Source: Shewanella sp. VB17 (lineage in GTDB: Bacteria; Pseudomonadota; Gammaproteobacteria; Enterobacterales; Shewanellaceae). Taken from it: a stretch of 64,000 bases of DNA. How positions within the stretch are numbered: position 1 is the first letter of the stretch; every line of letters starts with the position of its first letter. Shown in pieces: positions 18,929-28,079 of this stretch. The notes beneath the pieces are model-generated. The model was not told the origin of the DNA and ran no database searches. It saw only the letters and a program-made list of their open reading frames with translations. The translations under genes and the position numbers were made by a program. The stretch lies in the NCBI RefSeq assembly GCF_013248905.1, contig NZ_JABRVS010000001.1:558001-622000 (forward strand), written 5' to 3'.

Positions 18929-20778
18929 TGGATTTTAAAGATGAGTTTACTGAGTCTACCGTTGTAAAAAAACCAGACACTCGCGTTCAATACGCTAAGT
19001 TAGATGATACAGGGTTAGTTAAACGTGATCTTGATACTTTTCCCGATTTTTTGAAAGATAAAGCTCTTGATAAGTACAAACTTATAAGTGTTATAGAGCT
19101 TGAAAATACAGGTGGCTGGACGCAAAAAAAACTAGATCCCATACTCGATAAACTGTTTGCTAAGAATATTGAAAAACGTCCCAATTGGCGTACTGTGGTG
19201 CGTTGGCGCAAGAGTTATATTGAAAGCAATGGCGATCTTGTTTCATTGGTTGTTAAGCGGCACAAAATGGGCAATCGAAAAAATCGTGTTAAAGGTGATG
19301 AGGTTTTCTTTGAACAAGCACTTAAGCGTTTTTTAGATGCTAAAAGGCCTAAAGTCACCACTGCATACCAGTACTATAAAGATGCAATTACCATTGAAAA
19401 TGAAACTATCGTCGATGGAAAAATTTCTATTATCTCTTATACAGCTTTTAATCAAAGAATAAAGTCACTGCCACCTTACCCAATAGCAGTTGCCAGACAT
19501 GGTAAGTTCAAAGCAGATCAGTGGTTTGCATATTGTTCATCTCATATCCCCCCAACAAGAATTTTAGAGCGGGTTGAAATCGATCATACCCCGCTTGATT
19601 TAATTTTACTTGATGATGAGTTATTGATCCCCCTAGGAAGACCTTACCTGACCTTAATTGTTGATGTTTTTAGCAACTGTGTTTTAGGTTTTCATTTGAG
19701 CTACAAAGCCCCCTCTTATGTCTCAGCGGCTAAAGCGATAGTACATGCAATAAAACCTAAATCGCTAGATACTATGGGAATAGCGCTTCAGCATGACTGG
19801 CCTTGTTATGGAAAGTTCGAAACCTTGGTTGTGGATAATGGTGCAGAGTTTTGGTCTAAAAGCTTAGACCATGCTTGTTTAGAATCTGGAATAAATGTCC
19901 AATATAACCCCGTTCGCAAGCCATGGTTAAAACCATTCGTTGAGCGATTTTTTGGGATGATTAACCAATATTTTTTAACGGAACTCCCAGGGAAAACATT
20001 TTCAAATATTTTAGAAAAAGAAGATTATAAACCTGAAAAAGATGCCATCATGCGTTTTTCAGTTTTTGTTGAAGAGTTTCATCGTTGGATTGTCGATATT
20101 TATCATCAGGACTCAGATTCTCGTGACACGCGTATTCCAATAAAGCAATGGCAGCATGGTTTTGATGTCTACCCACCGTTGCAAATGAGTTTGGAGGAGG
20201 AAGAACACTTCAGCGTTCTCATGGGGATTTCAGATGAAAGAACATTAACTCGAAATGGTTTTAAATACGAAGAGTTAATGTATGACTCTAGGGCATTGGC
20301 TGATTATCGTAAACGTTACCCACAAACGAAAGATTCGATAAAAAAGCTCATTAAGATTGACCCTGATGATCTCTCGAGTATTCATGTTTACCTACAAGAG
20401 TTAGGCGGCTATCTCAAAGTCCCTTGCACTGATGATGGCAGATATACCAAAGGGTTGAGTCTGCATGAGCATAAAGTGATAAAGAAAATAAACCGTGAAA
20501 TAGTAAGAGAGGGTAAAGATAGCCTAGGTTTAGCTAAAGCTCGAATGGCCATTTATGATCGAGTAAATCAAGAACAAGAACTCTTTAATGAATTCAAAGC
20601 GAAAGCCAAGCTATCTGGAGTTAAGAAGCAAGCCCAACTCGCTGATATTAGTAATACGGGTCAGGGTACTATTAAGTTGGAGAAAAGTGACACCCACTCA
20701 GTAATTACCAAAAAACCAGAGTTGGGCATCAGCAATATCCTCGAAAATTGGGATGAAGATATAGAGGGGTTTGAATGA
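18925..20778 (+). CDS. tnsB: DDE transposase TnsB
   Basis: 617 residues from the ATG at 18925, which overlaps the tnsA stop; the frame opens 12 bases earlier. The RNase H-like core shows the catalytic triad Asp (RVEIDHTPLDLILLD), Asp (LVVDNGAEFWS) and Glu (KPWLKPFVERFFG). Helix-turn-helix DNA-binding domains lie upstream of it and a Mu-type barrel and C-terminal hook downstream. TnsB binds the end repeats, cuts the 3' ends and joins them to the target. It is the middle gene of a coupled tnsA-tnsB-tnsC operon. Confidence 0.95.
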   Translation: MMDFKDEFTESTVVKKPDTRVQYAKLDDTGLVKRDLDTFPDFLKDKALDKYKLISVIELENTGGWTQKKLDPILDKLFAKNIEKRPNWRTVVRWRKSYIESNGDLVSLVVKRHKMGNRKNRVKGDEVFFEQALKRFLDAKRPKVTTAYQYYKDAITIENETIVDGKISIISYTAFNQRIKSLPPYPIAVARHGKFKADQWFAYCSSHIPPTRILERVEIDHTPLDLILLDDELLIPLGRPYLTLIVDVFSNCVLGFHLSYKAPSYVSAAKAIVHAIKPKSLDTMGIALQHDWPCYGKFETLVVDNGAEFWSKSLDHACLESGINVQYNPVRKPWLKPFVERFFGMINQYFLTELPGKTFSNILEKEDYKPEKDAIMRFSVFVEEFHRWIVDIYHQDSDSRDTRIPIKQWQHGFDVYPPLQMSLEEEEHFSVLMGISDERTLTRNGFKYEELMYDSRALADYRKRYPQTKDSIKKLIKIDPDDLSSIHVYLQELGGYLKVPCTDDGRYTKGLSLHEHKVIKKINREIVREGKDSLGLAKARMAIYDRVNQEQELFNEFKAKAKLSGVKKQAQLADISNTGQGTIKLEKSDTHSVITKKPELGISNILENWDEDIEGFE

Positions 20779-21806
20779 ATATTTTAACGGCTCATCAGAT
20801 GGCTCTATTGCGCAGTTTTAGTGATTGTTTTGTCATACACCCTTGTGCTCAGACCATTTTTAATGATTTTGATGATTTAAGGTTAAATCGAAACTTTCAA
20901 TCTGACCAACAGTGCATGTTGTTAACTGGGGACACTGGAGTGGGTAAAAGCCATCTGATTAACAATTATAAAAAACGAGTGCTAGCTAGTCAAACATATA
21001 GTCGTACTTCTATGCCGGTATTAGTTACCCGGATCTCAAGTCATAAAGGTCTTGATGCGACCCTGAGGCAGATGTTAACTGATTTGGAATCATTTGGCAG
21101 TCAACAACGAAAAGGGCCGAATTATAAAATAGATTTGAAAACTCAATTGGTTAAAAATTTAATTCGAGCGAATGTTGAATTACTTATTTTCAATGAATTT
21201 CAAGAGTTAATAGAGTTTAAAACACCTAAAGAACGTCAAACAATAGCTAATGAATTAAAATACATCAGCGAAGAAGCAAGAGTTCCAATTATCTTAGTTG
21301 GCATGCCTTGGACTGAACAGATCGCTGAAGAACCACAGTGGGCATCTCGCTTAATTCGAAGAAGAAAGCTTGAATACTTCAGTCTTCAAAAAGACAGCAA
21401 ATACTATCGCCAGTATTTAATGGGCTTAGCCAAATATATGCCCTTTGATGAGCCGCCAAAGCTTGAAGATAAACATATTGCGATACCATTGTTTGCTGCA
21501 TGCCGAGGTGAAAATAGGGCATTAAGTCACTTACTATCAGAGACATTAAAACTTGTAATGGTTAATGGTGACCAAAGTCTTGATATTAAGCATTTAGCTC
21601 AGACTTATAAAAAACTTTATGAGGATCAGGATAGTGATACTTTTCCCGTTTTTTTAAATCCTTTTCTTGAGCCGCTAGATAAGGTCCTTATTTCAGAAGT
21701 TGTTAAGCCATCACGATATAATCCCAATGCAATGACTCCTGAAGATATGTTGATTGCTCGTGAGTTTTCAGCCCCGAGTACCTTAGCTCAATTACTCGGT
21801 AAGTGA
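20775..21806 (+). CDS. tnsC: AAA+ target-selection regulator TnsC
   Basis: 343 residues with Walker A TGDTGVGKSHL and Walker B ELLIFNEFQEL, followed by the sensor region VPIILVGMPW. TnsC forms ATP-bound rings on target DNA that link the TniQ-Cascade complex to TnsAB. Its start overlaps the tnsB stop (ATGA). The 3' end overlaps the convergent helicase gene by 19 bases. Confidence 0.95.
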   Translation: MNILTAHQMALLRSFSDCFVIHPCAQTIFNDFDDLRLNRNFQSDQQCMLLTGDTGVGKSHLINNYKKRVLASQTYSRTSMPVLVTRISSHKGLDATLRQMLTDLESFGSQQRKGPNYKIDLKTQLVKNLIRANVELLIFNEFQELIEFKTPKERQTIANELKYISEEARVPIILVGMPWTEQIAEEPQWASRLIRRRKLEYFSLQKDSKYYRQYLMGLAKYMPFDEPPKLEDKHIAIPLFAACRGENRALSHLLSETLKLVMVNGDQSLDIKHLAQTYKKLYEDQDSDTFPVFLNPFLEPLDKVLISEVVKPSRYNPNAMTPEDMLIAREFSAPSTLAQLLGK

Positions 21807-23200
21807 GCATCAAACATGTTCACGATTTTTTCTTTATACACACCGAGTAATGCTAAATTGTAGCGGTTTTCTTCATTAATATCTGACTCAAGTGAAGCTT
21901 CATTATGGGGGAGGTTATCAGGTAAAGAAAAATCAGACAGTGATAAATTTAATTCATTATCGTTATCTGTTTGAACTGCTGAATTTGGTTGGGACAGTGG
22001 CCATTCTAAAGTTAGCTCTTGTTGCTCAGTCTGTTTAATAATCACTGAACCTTCTGGCAGATCTTGATCGATACGATGAGCAAACTCTGTTAATTTTCTT
22101 TCCGCTAAAGTAAATAACCAAGCTTGCTGAGTGTTATCTGAATCAACACGTAATACTCGTCCCAATACCTGACGATAATGCATTTCTGTCTTTATTCGAC
22201 TCAAGTGACAGCAAACCTGTAATCTAGGAATATCTGTACCTTCAGAAATCATGCCTACACTCACAATCCACTCAGTATTATTTTGTCGAAAGACATCAAT
22301 AATGCGTGAAGGGTGTTTTAAATTAGAAGTCACAATACAGGCCGTTTGCTTGAGTTCAGAGACAATTATTTGATGTAATCGCTTCGCATGTTTGATTGAC
22401 GATGCAACAATTAACCCGCCAGCTTTTGGATTTTCTTGACGGATTTGTGCGAGTTTTTTAACACCTTGTCTCAACATATAGAGCATGATTTGTTGATGGT
22501 TAATGAGTGCCTGATAATTGAATTTTGAGTCTAACAGAAGCGCTGCGATAGATGAGAATGTCTCAGAATCTTGCTCCGATTCTAGCTTAATTTTGTTGTT
22601 ATCAATTAAAACGATATTAGGCTGGCGACAAACTTTGTCGGTGATGGCTTGTTTTAATCCATAGCTGAAATCGCAGTGAATCGTATTGTCTGGCTCTGTA
22701 AATCGAGATAGCACAATTGGCGCCGCATCAGAGCGCCAAGGTGTACCAGAAAGCGCCAGTGTATAGGTTGCTCTATATTGAATGTTGAGCAGTACTTCCT
22801 CTCCCCAAGCATTAGTATTGTTGAGCGTATTGCCTTTGAGATGATGAACTTCATCCATGATAACGAGCACTTTATGTGTTTTTAATAATTGCCAAAATGC
22901 TTCGGTTAGCGAAGGCATAAATTGATAAGTATATACACTCCCTATAGCGCCCATGAGGCCATCAAATCGTTTGTTGAGACGTTGAGAAAACGTAGATTTA
23001 ATGCTTTCGTTGACTTCAGACGAAGGCGAGAAGCAAAGTATAAAATCAATTTTACCTAAGTCGATTAACCTTGCAGCAAGCTCTGCGGCCATCACGGTTT
23101 TACCTGCGCCAGGCGTCGCTAAACACATAAAGTGACTTTGCGACTGGTAAACACTCAGCGCTTGTTTAACACATAGTTGTTGCCATAGTCTTAACTGCAT
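21788..23200 (-). CDS. DEAD/DEAH-type SF2 helicase (cargo)
   Basis: 470 residues. Motif I reads LATPGAGKTVMAAELA, motif II MDEVHH and motif III LSGTPWR; the C-terminal RecA domain contains VGMISEGTDIPRLQ and YRQVLGRVLRVD (motif VI). The compact form resembles phage/defence-type helicases rather than Cas3, since no HD nuclease domain is present. The last 80 residues are acidic and look like an accessory tail. It follows a 176-residue gene by 5 bases on the same strand, so the two form an operon convergent with tnsC. A role in anti-phage defence or transposon biology is a guess. Confidence 0.82.
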   Translation of the reverse strand: MQLRLWQQLCVKQALSVYQSQSHFMCLATPGAGKTVMAAELAARLIDLGKIDFILCFSPSSEVNESIKSTFSQRLNKRFDGLMGAIGSVYTYQFMPSLTEAFWQLLKTHKVLVIMDEVHHLKGNTLNNTNAWGEEVLLNIQYRATYTLALSGTPWRSDAAPIVLSRFTEPDNTIHCDFSYGLKQAITDKVCRQPNIVLIDNNKIKLESEQDSETFSSIAALLLDSKFNYQALINHQQIMLYMLRQGVKKLAQIRQENPKAGGLIVASSIKHAKRLHQIIVSELKQTACIVTSNLKHPSRIIDVFRQNNTEWIVSVGMISEGTDIPRLQVCCHLSRIKTEMHYRQVLGRVLRVDSDNTQQAWLFTLAERKLTEFAHRIDQDLPEGSVIIKQTEQQELTLEWPLSQPNSAVQTDNDNELNLSLSDFSLPDNLPHNEASLESDINEENRYNLALLGVYKEKIVNMFDAHLPSN

Positions 23201-23205
23201 CAGTA

Positions 23206-23736
23206 TTAACCTTCAAGAGCGTTGATGTAGGTTTCTATTGCTCTAATGTTACCCACTAAGGTCGAGCTTTGATTACGAGCATGCATATAATGCGGATAGA
23301 GCAGGGCTTTAGCATTAGCATACTCGTCAAAAAGCCTTTTAAATTCTTCTGCTTCACCAATACGACCAAGTAAATCGATTTGGTACTGATTAAGCGTGGC
23401 CTTGAGTTTCTGTAATTGAGGCGACTTATTGAGAGGTGTCGGGTCGCTTAATTTACGTGGCTGAGTTGCTATCAAACGATTAACGTCAAATGATGATGTT
23501 TTAATATAGAAGGTTTTTTTATCCGCTATGTGTTTTTCGAGAAAACCAATATCGGATAACTTCCTCATTGTACGGTGGATTAATTGACTTGCTTCTTTAT
23601 TTTGGGTTTGCGGGACGGCCTTGATGAACTTTTTTTTCAGTTCAATAGTCGTAAATTGCTTAAGCCTTTTATTCGCTAAAAGACTAAGCAGTACTTCATT
23701 TATACGTATCATTGATTCAACCACAACATCTACCAA
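23206..23736 (-). CDS. Hypothetical partner of the helicase, winged-helix-like N-terminus
   Basis: 176 residues, not recognised. The N-terminal half (INEVLLSLLANKRLKQFTTIELKKKF ... IHRTMRKLSDIGFLEKHIADKKTFYIKTS) has the spacing of a winged helix-turn-helix. The C-terminal half is helical (LQKLKATLNQYQIDLLGRIGEAEEFKRLFDEY). The start may be 23736 or the Met at 23712. It immediately precedes the helicase on the minus strand, which suggests a helicase loader, regulator or DNA-binding subunit; this is inferred from context only. Confidence 0.65.
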   Translation of the reverse strand: MVDVVVESMIRINEVLLSLLANKRLKQFTTIELKKKFIKAVPQTQNKEASQLIHRTMRKLSDIGFLEKHIADKKTFYIKTSSFDVNRLIATQPRKLSDPTPLNKSPQLQKLKATLNQYQIDLLGRIGEAEEFKRLFDEYANAKALLYPHYMHARNQSSTLVGNIRAIETYINALEG

Positions 23737-23866
23737 TTATTAATAATTTCAATATCTAATATGCCACTCCTTGACGTTTTAGTGCGTTCATTTTGGTTAT
23801 AACACTCCCACCTATTCGTTAGACTTGCCTCATTTAGTTTATAACTTGACAAGTACACAGAAAAAG

Positions 23867-23892
23867 CTAAGGATTCCTTAGTATACCTTAAG
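23867..23892. promoter_or_regulatory. xre operator region: palindrome plus a second motif
   Basis: The 15-bp palindrome CTAAGGATTCCTTAG (23867-23881) overlaps a second motif, AGTATACCTTAAG (23880-23892), that runs up to the GTG start of xre. The first recurs with one change before tniQ (28052-28066), the second in perfect inverted form after xre (24330-24342). A TTGACA at about 23847 is a plausible -35 box. These are probably Xre autoregulation sites. Confidence 0.7.
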
Positions 23893-24263
23893 TGAAAAAA
23901 CTAAGACAATCTGAGTTACTAGGAACCGACTATGTTGAACTTGTGGCAAATAAATTTATCAACCCACTCCCTTTTAGGCTTAAGCAAGCAAGAACAGCTA
24001 AGGGGATTAGCCAAAAGCAACTGGGCATTCAGCTAGGCATGGAAGTTGGCTCTGCGAGTGCCCGTATGAATCAGTATGAAAAAGGTAAGCATACCCCTGA
24101 TTATGCAACCCTAAAGGCGATGGCTGATGAGTTAGGCGTACCTGTGGCATATTTTTTCTGTGAGTCACAAAGCACAGCCGAATTGCTGTGTTTATTGGAT
24201 AAGATGAGTGATGAAGATAAGGAAGATTTGCTAGAACAGATAACCAAACTTAGTCCTGAGTGA
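23892..24263 (+). CDS. xre: Xre-family transcriptional regulator of the CAST
   Basis: 123 residues, GTG start (no better start is available; the operator abuts it and no normal ribosome binding site is seen, so a leaderless mRNA is possible). The Cro/C1-type helix-turn-helix reads RLKQARTAKGISQKQLGIQLGMEVGSASARMNQYEKG, continuing into YATLKAMADELGVPVAYFF. I-F3 CASTs often encode such an Xre protein, which represses expression of targeting functions or the homing guide. The repeated palindromes upstream of xre and tniQ fit that role here. Confidence 0.85.
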   Translation: MKKLRQSELLGTDYVELVANKFINPLPFRLKQARTAKGISQKQLGIQLGMEVGSASARMNQYEKGKHTPDYATLKAMADELGVPVAYFFCESQSTAELLCLLDKMSDEDKEDLLEQITKLSPE

Positions 24264-24329
24264 GTGTAGAGGGGGCTATTTATTCGATTTTGAGTTATTT
24301 TCGTTTAAGTAAATAGTAGAAAAAAGTTC

Positions 24330-24342
24330 CTTAAGGTATACT
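24330..24342. promoter_or_regulatory. Probable Xre site before the ATPase-protease operon
   Basis: CTTAAGGTATACT is the exact reverse complement of the 13-base motif that overlaps the start of xre. It lies 40 bases upstream of the AAA+ ATPase start codon, suggesting that the ATPase/peptidase pair shares control with xre. Confidence 0.6.
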
Positions 24343-24381
24343 ACTAAATGTTAAACCTTTTACTCTCGAGCATTTATTTTC

Positions 24382-25362
24382 ATGGCTAGTTCAACCCAAA
24401 TTAAAGCATTGATGCAGTCGCACATAGACAAAGATGACGATAGGTTTTTATCTATCGCACTTCAGGTTGCCGCTCATGAAGCAAGAAATGGGCATGGAAA
24501 GCTTGCTCAAGAGCTTAAACAATTAGTAGATAAAGCCAAAGAAAAGAGCCTTAATAATCTGCCTGTATCTATAGCAAATAGCGTTAAGGATTCTACTGGT
24601 CTATTAACAACAAGTCACCCAAAGTTACGATTTAATGACCTTATTGTCTCTTCAAACGTGAAAGACAGGCTAGAACGTTTGGTGAAAGAGCAAAAACATT
24701 TTTCTACGCTAAAAAATTACGGTTTATCACCAAGAAAAAAATTACTCTTAGCAGGAAAACCGGGAACAGGTAAAACATTTACTGCTTCCGTACTTGCTGG
24801 AGAATTAAACTTTCCTCTATTTGAAGTTCGTCTTGACGCAGTTATCACAAAATATTTAGGTGAATCATCCGCTAAATTACGCCAAATATTTGATGCAATT
24901 CGAGATGTTAGAGGCGTTTATTTCTTTGATGAATTTGATGCGTTAGGTTCTCATCGTGGTTCAAATAATGATGTAGGTGAAGCTAGGCGTATTTTAAATA
25001 GCTTTTTACAAATGATTGAACAAGATGATTCAAATAGCGTAATTGTTTGTGCTACTAACCATCTTGAAGCACTTGATCATGCATTGTTTAGAAGATTTGA
25101 TGATGTGGTTCGTTACGAATTACCATCTGAAGATGAAATCGTTTCATTATTTAAATCCCGCCTACATTCTTACGTTGCTAAAAATTTCTCATGGAAAAAA
25201 TTAGTTCTAATGTCTGATGGCTTAAGTAATGCTGAAATTACTCTTGCTGCTAATGACGCAATTAAAGAAATGTTAATTCATGACTATAAATCGATTACTA
25301 TCTCTATGCTGCAACAAGCGATTGAAGATAGGAAAAGCATTAGCCAGCATTTCACCATTTAA
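24382..25362 (+). CDS. AAA+ ATPase paired with a subtilisin-like peptidase (cargo)
   Basis: 326 residues. Walker A is LLLAGKPGTGKTFTASVLAG and Walker B GVYFFDEFDALG; arginine-finger and sensor segments follow (VIVCATNHLEALDHALFRRFDD). This is the FtsH/ClpX-like or Vps4-like AAA class rather than a GTPase or STAND NTPase. The N-terminal 70 residues are helical and may recognise a partner. The gene is 12 bases upstream of an S8 peptidase. Such ATPase/S8 pairs recur in genomic islands and are often suspected of anti-phage function, but the activity here is unproven. Confidence 0.82.
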   Translation: MASSTQIKALMQSHIDKDDDRFLSIALQVAAHEARNGHGKLAQELKQLVDKAKEKSLNNLPVSIANSVKDSTGLLTTSHPKLRFNDLIVSSNVKDRLERLVKEQKHFSTLKNYGLSPRKKLLLAGKPGTGKTFTASVLAGELNFPLFEVRLDAVITKYLGESSAKLRQIFDAIRDVRGVYFFDEFDALGSHRGSNNDVGEARRILNSFLQMIEQDDSNSVIVCATNHLEALDHALFRRFDDVVRYELPSEDEIVSLFKSRLHSYVAKNFSWKKLVLMSDGLSNAEITLAANDAIKEMLIHDYKSITISMLQQAIEDRKSISQHFTI

Positions 25363-25374
25363 TAAGGAAACTTA

Positions 25375-27903
25375 ATGGCGAATAACGCTTTTAATAAACC
25401 CCACTTCTTCCTTAACTCAATTGCCACATCTCAGAATTTTACGACCCCTAGTCGGCGTATTCTTCCAGTTCCTATTCCTGAACAAGATTGTCAGGTACAT
25501 AGTGGAAAATTACGAGGCGACCTTGCAACTGTTACAACTCAACTGAGTGCACTGAAAAATTCTGCTGCTGATATTGCATTGCAAATGGGGGTTGGTATTC
25601 AGGTTGAATTTGAAAGTTTTCCAGATATTGATCTTGCATTTGAAAGCCTTGCTAATGCTACGCATGGTATTGACCTCCATAATATTAAAGTTATTAAGGA
25701 TGGTGAACTTACAAAGAATATTGCGACGGTTTTTGTTCCTGATGGCAAGTTGAATGAATTTGAGAAAAAAATAGAAGCATACCTATCTCAGAAAAAACAT
25801 AAAAACTTATTTAATACTATACAATCTATTCGTACTGCTGCTTTCGCTGCTATTTGGTCTGATGATGATTCATTTTTACCTGATGATAAAGACGAGATAG
25901 TATGGTGGGAAGTGTGGATATCTACCCCGAAAAAAAGCAGAGAATCAACAAATAATTATGGAAAAATTATTTCCGATTTTACTTTAATCGCAGACGATCT
26001 TGAGATTGTTGTGTCACCACATAAACTACGATTTCCTGAGCATACAGTGATTCAAGTTAATGCGACCCAAAATCAATTAGCTAATAGTACATTGCTGTTA
26101 AGTCGGGTTGCTGAAATTAGGGCTCCTAAAGTTACTACTGACTTTTTTGATTCCACAGATAATGAAGAACAAGAGCAATGGTCACAAGATTTGTTATCTC
26201 GCTTAGATCAACCGAACAGTGGCAGCGAACCTTACATTTGTATTTTAGATAGTGGTGTTAATGTTGAGCATCCATTGTTATCTCCCTTTGCAGGAACCAA
26301 TGATCAGTTAACTATTACTGATGATAGAGTTGCTATAGATACCCAAGGTCATGGGACTGGAATAGCTGGTCTTGCTATGTGGGGAGATTTAACTGATATC
26401 CTTGGTTCTGATTTAAGAGAGACCATTAATCACAAGTTAGAGTCGGTAAGAGTTATTGCTCAAAATGGTGATAATAAAGATAAGCCTTTAGGAAGAGTAA
26501 CCTCTGATGCTATTTCGATCGCAGAGATTGCTAATCCTGGTCGAGACCGTACATTTTCAATGTCGCTGTCAGCCAATACTGAAACAAATAGAGGTCGACC
26601 ATCTTCTTGGTCTAGTTCGCTGGACTCGTTAGCTGTAGATTACTTAGGCGAAGGTGAAAACCCACGTTTATTTACCATTTGTGCAGGGAACACATCGTTT
26701 AATTGTTTCACTCCTGAGCAATTTCCATATCCTGACTTTAATCAAGCTCAGGATATGCACGATCCAGCTCAAGCGTGGAATGTAATTAGTGTGGGAGCAT
26801 ACACGAACAAAGTAATTATTTCTGAATCTAGCGATTACTACCCACTGGCTAATGTGGGTGGTCTATCTCCTCACAGTACAACCTCTATTGTTTGGGATAG
26901 GAAAAACGCACCGATTAAGCCTGAGGTGGTTTTCGAAGGTGGAAATATTGGAAAAGGTGAACATGATTACCGAGACGATATTTTTGATTTTCATTTACTA
27001 ACAACTCATCATGACTTTTCGCAAAGAAACTTCCAAACCAGTAATGCAACTAGTGCCGCTACTGCACTTGCTGCTCGTTTTACTGCTCAAGTAAAGGCTG
27101 AATATTCAAATTTATGGCCTGAAACGATCCGAGCGTTAACAGTTCATTCCGCTGAATGGACCGATGAAATGTACTCTATAATTTCAGCAAAACGTTCAGA
27201 TAAGAATATCAAAAAGGGGGATATGAGCAAGTTGACTCGGATGGTTGGCTTTGGGGTCCCAAATTTAGAAAAGGCCATTAAAACTGCGAACAATTCTCTT
27301 TCATTAGTTATACAGGACGAGCTTCAACCCTTCCATAAATCAAATGGTTCAATTAAAACAAAGGACATGCATTTACTTGATTTACCATGGCCTAGAGAGG
27401 CTTTACAAGCAATTGCTGAAGCCAATGTTGAACTGACTATTACACTTTCTTATTTCGTTGAACCTAATCCGTCTAGTCGCAATACTTTGAATAAGTATAG
27501 TTATGCTAGTCATCAACTACGTTTTGATGTAAAACGGCCTGAAGAATCAGAGTTCGATTTTGAGAGGCGAATTAATGCCGCTGCCGAAGGTGATAAAGCA
27601 GATGATTCGCCAAGTGACTCCAATTGGACGTTAGGGGCAGCTAATCGTCATAAAGGCTCTATTCATAAAGATATTTGGAAAGGTAGCGCTGCAGAACTTG
27701 CTGATCGTGGAAAAATTGCAATTTTTCCAGCTAATGGTTGGTGGAGGACTCGACCATCTCATCAGCGTTGGGACTCAAAGGCTAGATATGCACTGATTAT
27801 TTCACTATCAGTACCAGAAGTAGATGTTGATATTTATACTGAAGTGAAAACAAAGATTGCAGTTATGGTTACAGCAAGCTCGACAGTTAACCTTGGTACT
27901 TAA
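25375..27903 (+). CDS. S8 (subtilisin-like) serine peptidase, large form
   Basis: 842 residues. A roughly 280-residue N-terminal extension precedes the S8 domain. The catalytic Asp lies in YICILDSGVNVEHPLL, the His in DTQGHGTGIAGLAM and the Ser in SNATSAATALAARF, in the standard D-H-S order. There is no signal peptide, so it should act in the cytoplasm, unlike secreted subtilisins. A C-terminal domain of about 200 residues follows. It is translated just after the AAA+ ATPase, and the two probably form an ATP-gated proteolytic system. A role as a defence or toxin-like module is inferred. Confidence 0.83.
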   Translation: MANNAFNKPHFFLNSIATSQNFTTPSRRILPVPIPEQDCQVHSGKLRGDLATVTTQLSALKNSAADIALQMGVGIQVEFESFPDIDLAFESLANATHGIDLHNIKVIKDGELTKNIATVFVPDGKLNEFEKKIEAYLSQKKHKNLFNTIQSIRTAAFAAIWSDDDSFLPDDKDEIVWWEVWISTPKKSRESTNNYGKIISDFTLIADDLEIVVSPHKLRFPEHTVIQVNATQNQLANSTLLLSRVAEIRAPKVTTDFFDSTDNEEQEQWSQDLLSRLDQPNSGSEPYICILDSGVNVEHPLLSPFAGTNDQLTITDDRVAIDTQGHGTGIAGLAMWGDLTDILGSDLRETINHKLESVRVIAQNGDNKDKPLGRVTSDAISIAEIANPGRDRTFSMSLSANTETNRGRPSSWSSSLDSLAVDYLGEGENPRLFTICAGNTSFNCFTPEQFPYPDFNQAQDMHDPAQAWNVISVGAYTNKVIISESSDYYPLANVGGLSPHSTTSIVWDRKNAPIKPEVVFEGGNIGKGEHDYRDDIFDFHLLTTHHDFSQRNFQTSNATSAATALAARFTAQVKAEYSNLWPETIRALTVHSAEWTDEMYSIISAKRSDKNIKKGDMSKLTRMVGFGVPNLEKAIKTANNSLSLVIQDELQPFHKSNGSIKTKDMHLLDLPWPREALQAIAEANVELTITLSYFVEPNPSSRNTLNKYSYASHQLRFDVKRPEESEFDFERRINAAAEGDKADDSPSDSNWTLGAANRHKGSIHKDIWKGSAAELADRGKIAIFPANGWWRTRPSHQRWDSKARYALIISLSVPEVDVDIYTEVKTKIAVMVTASSTVNLGT

Positions 27904-28050
27904 ATTATTTGGGCAAAATTAGGATAAACGTTGTAATGCTATGGTAATGTCGCAATTTTGTATTCTGAGGTACTAACCATTTAAAGGTCCAACTTTAAAT
28001 GGTTGGCAAGAGTTTTTCTTGCCTTGAGTATAAATAATCGTTATCTTTTA

Positions 28051-28067
28051 ACTAAGAATTCCTTAGT
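28051..28067. promoter_or_regulatory. Palindromic operator before tniQ-cas
   Basis: ACTAAGAATTCCTTAGT, whose core differs by one base from the palindrome in front of xre. It lies 12 bases before the tniQ ATG, where a bound repressor would block initiation of the whole tniQ-cas8/5-cas7-cas6 operon. Confidence 0.72.
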
Positions 28068-28079
28068 TTTTTGGTGGTT

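Noticed and set aside
21788..23200. Helicase as a Cas3
   Set aside because: No HD nuclease domain, wrong size, and it is outside the cas operon.
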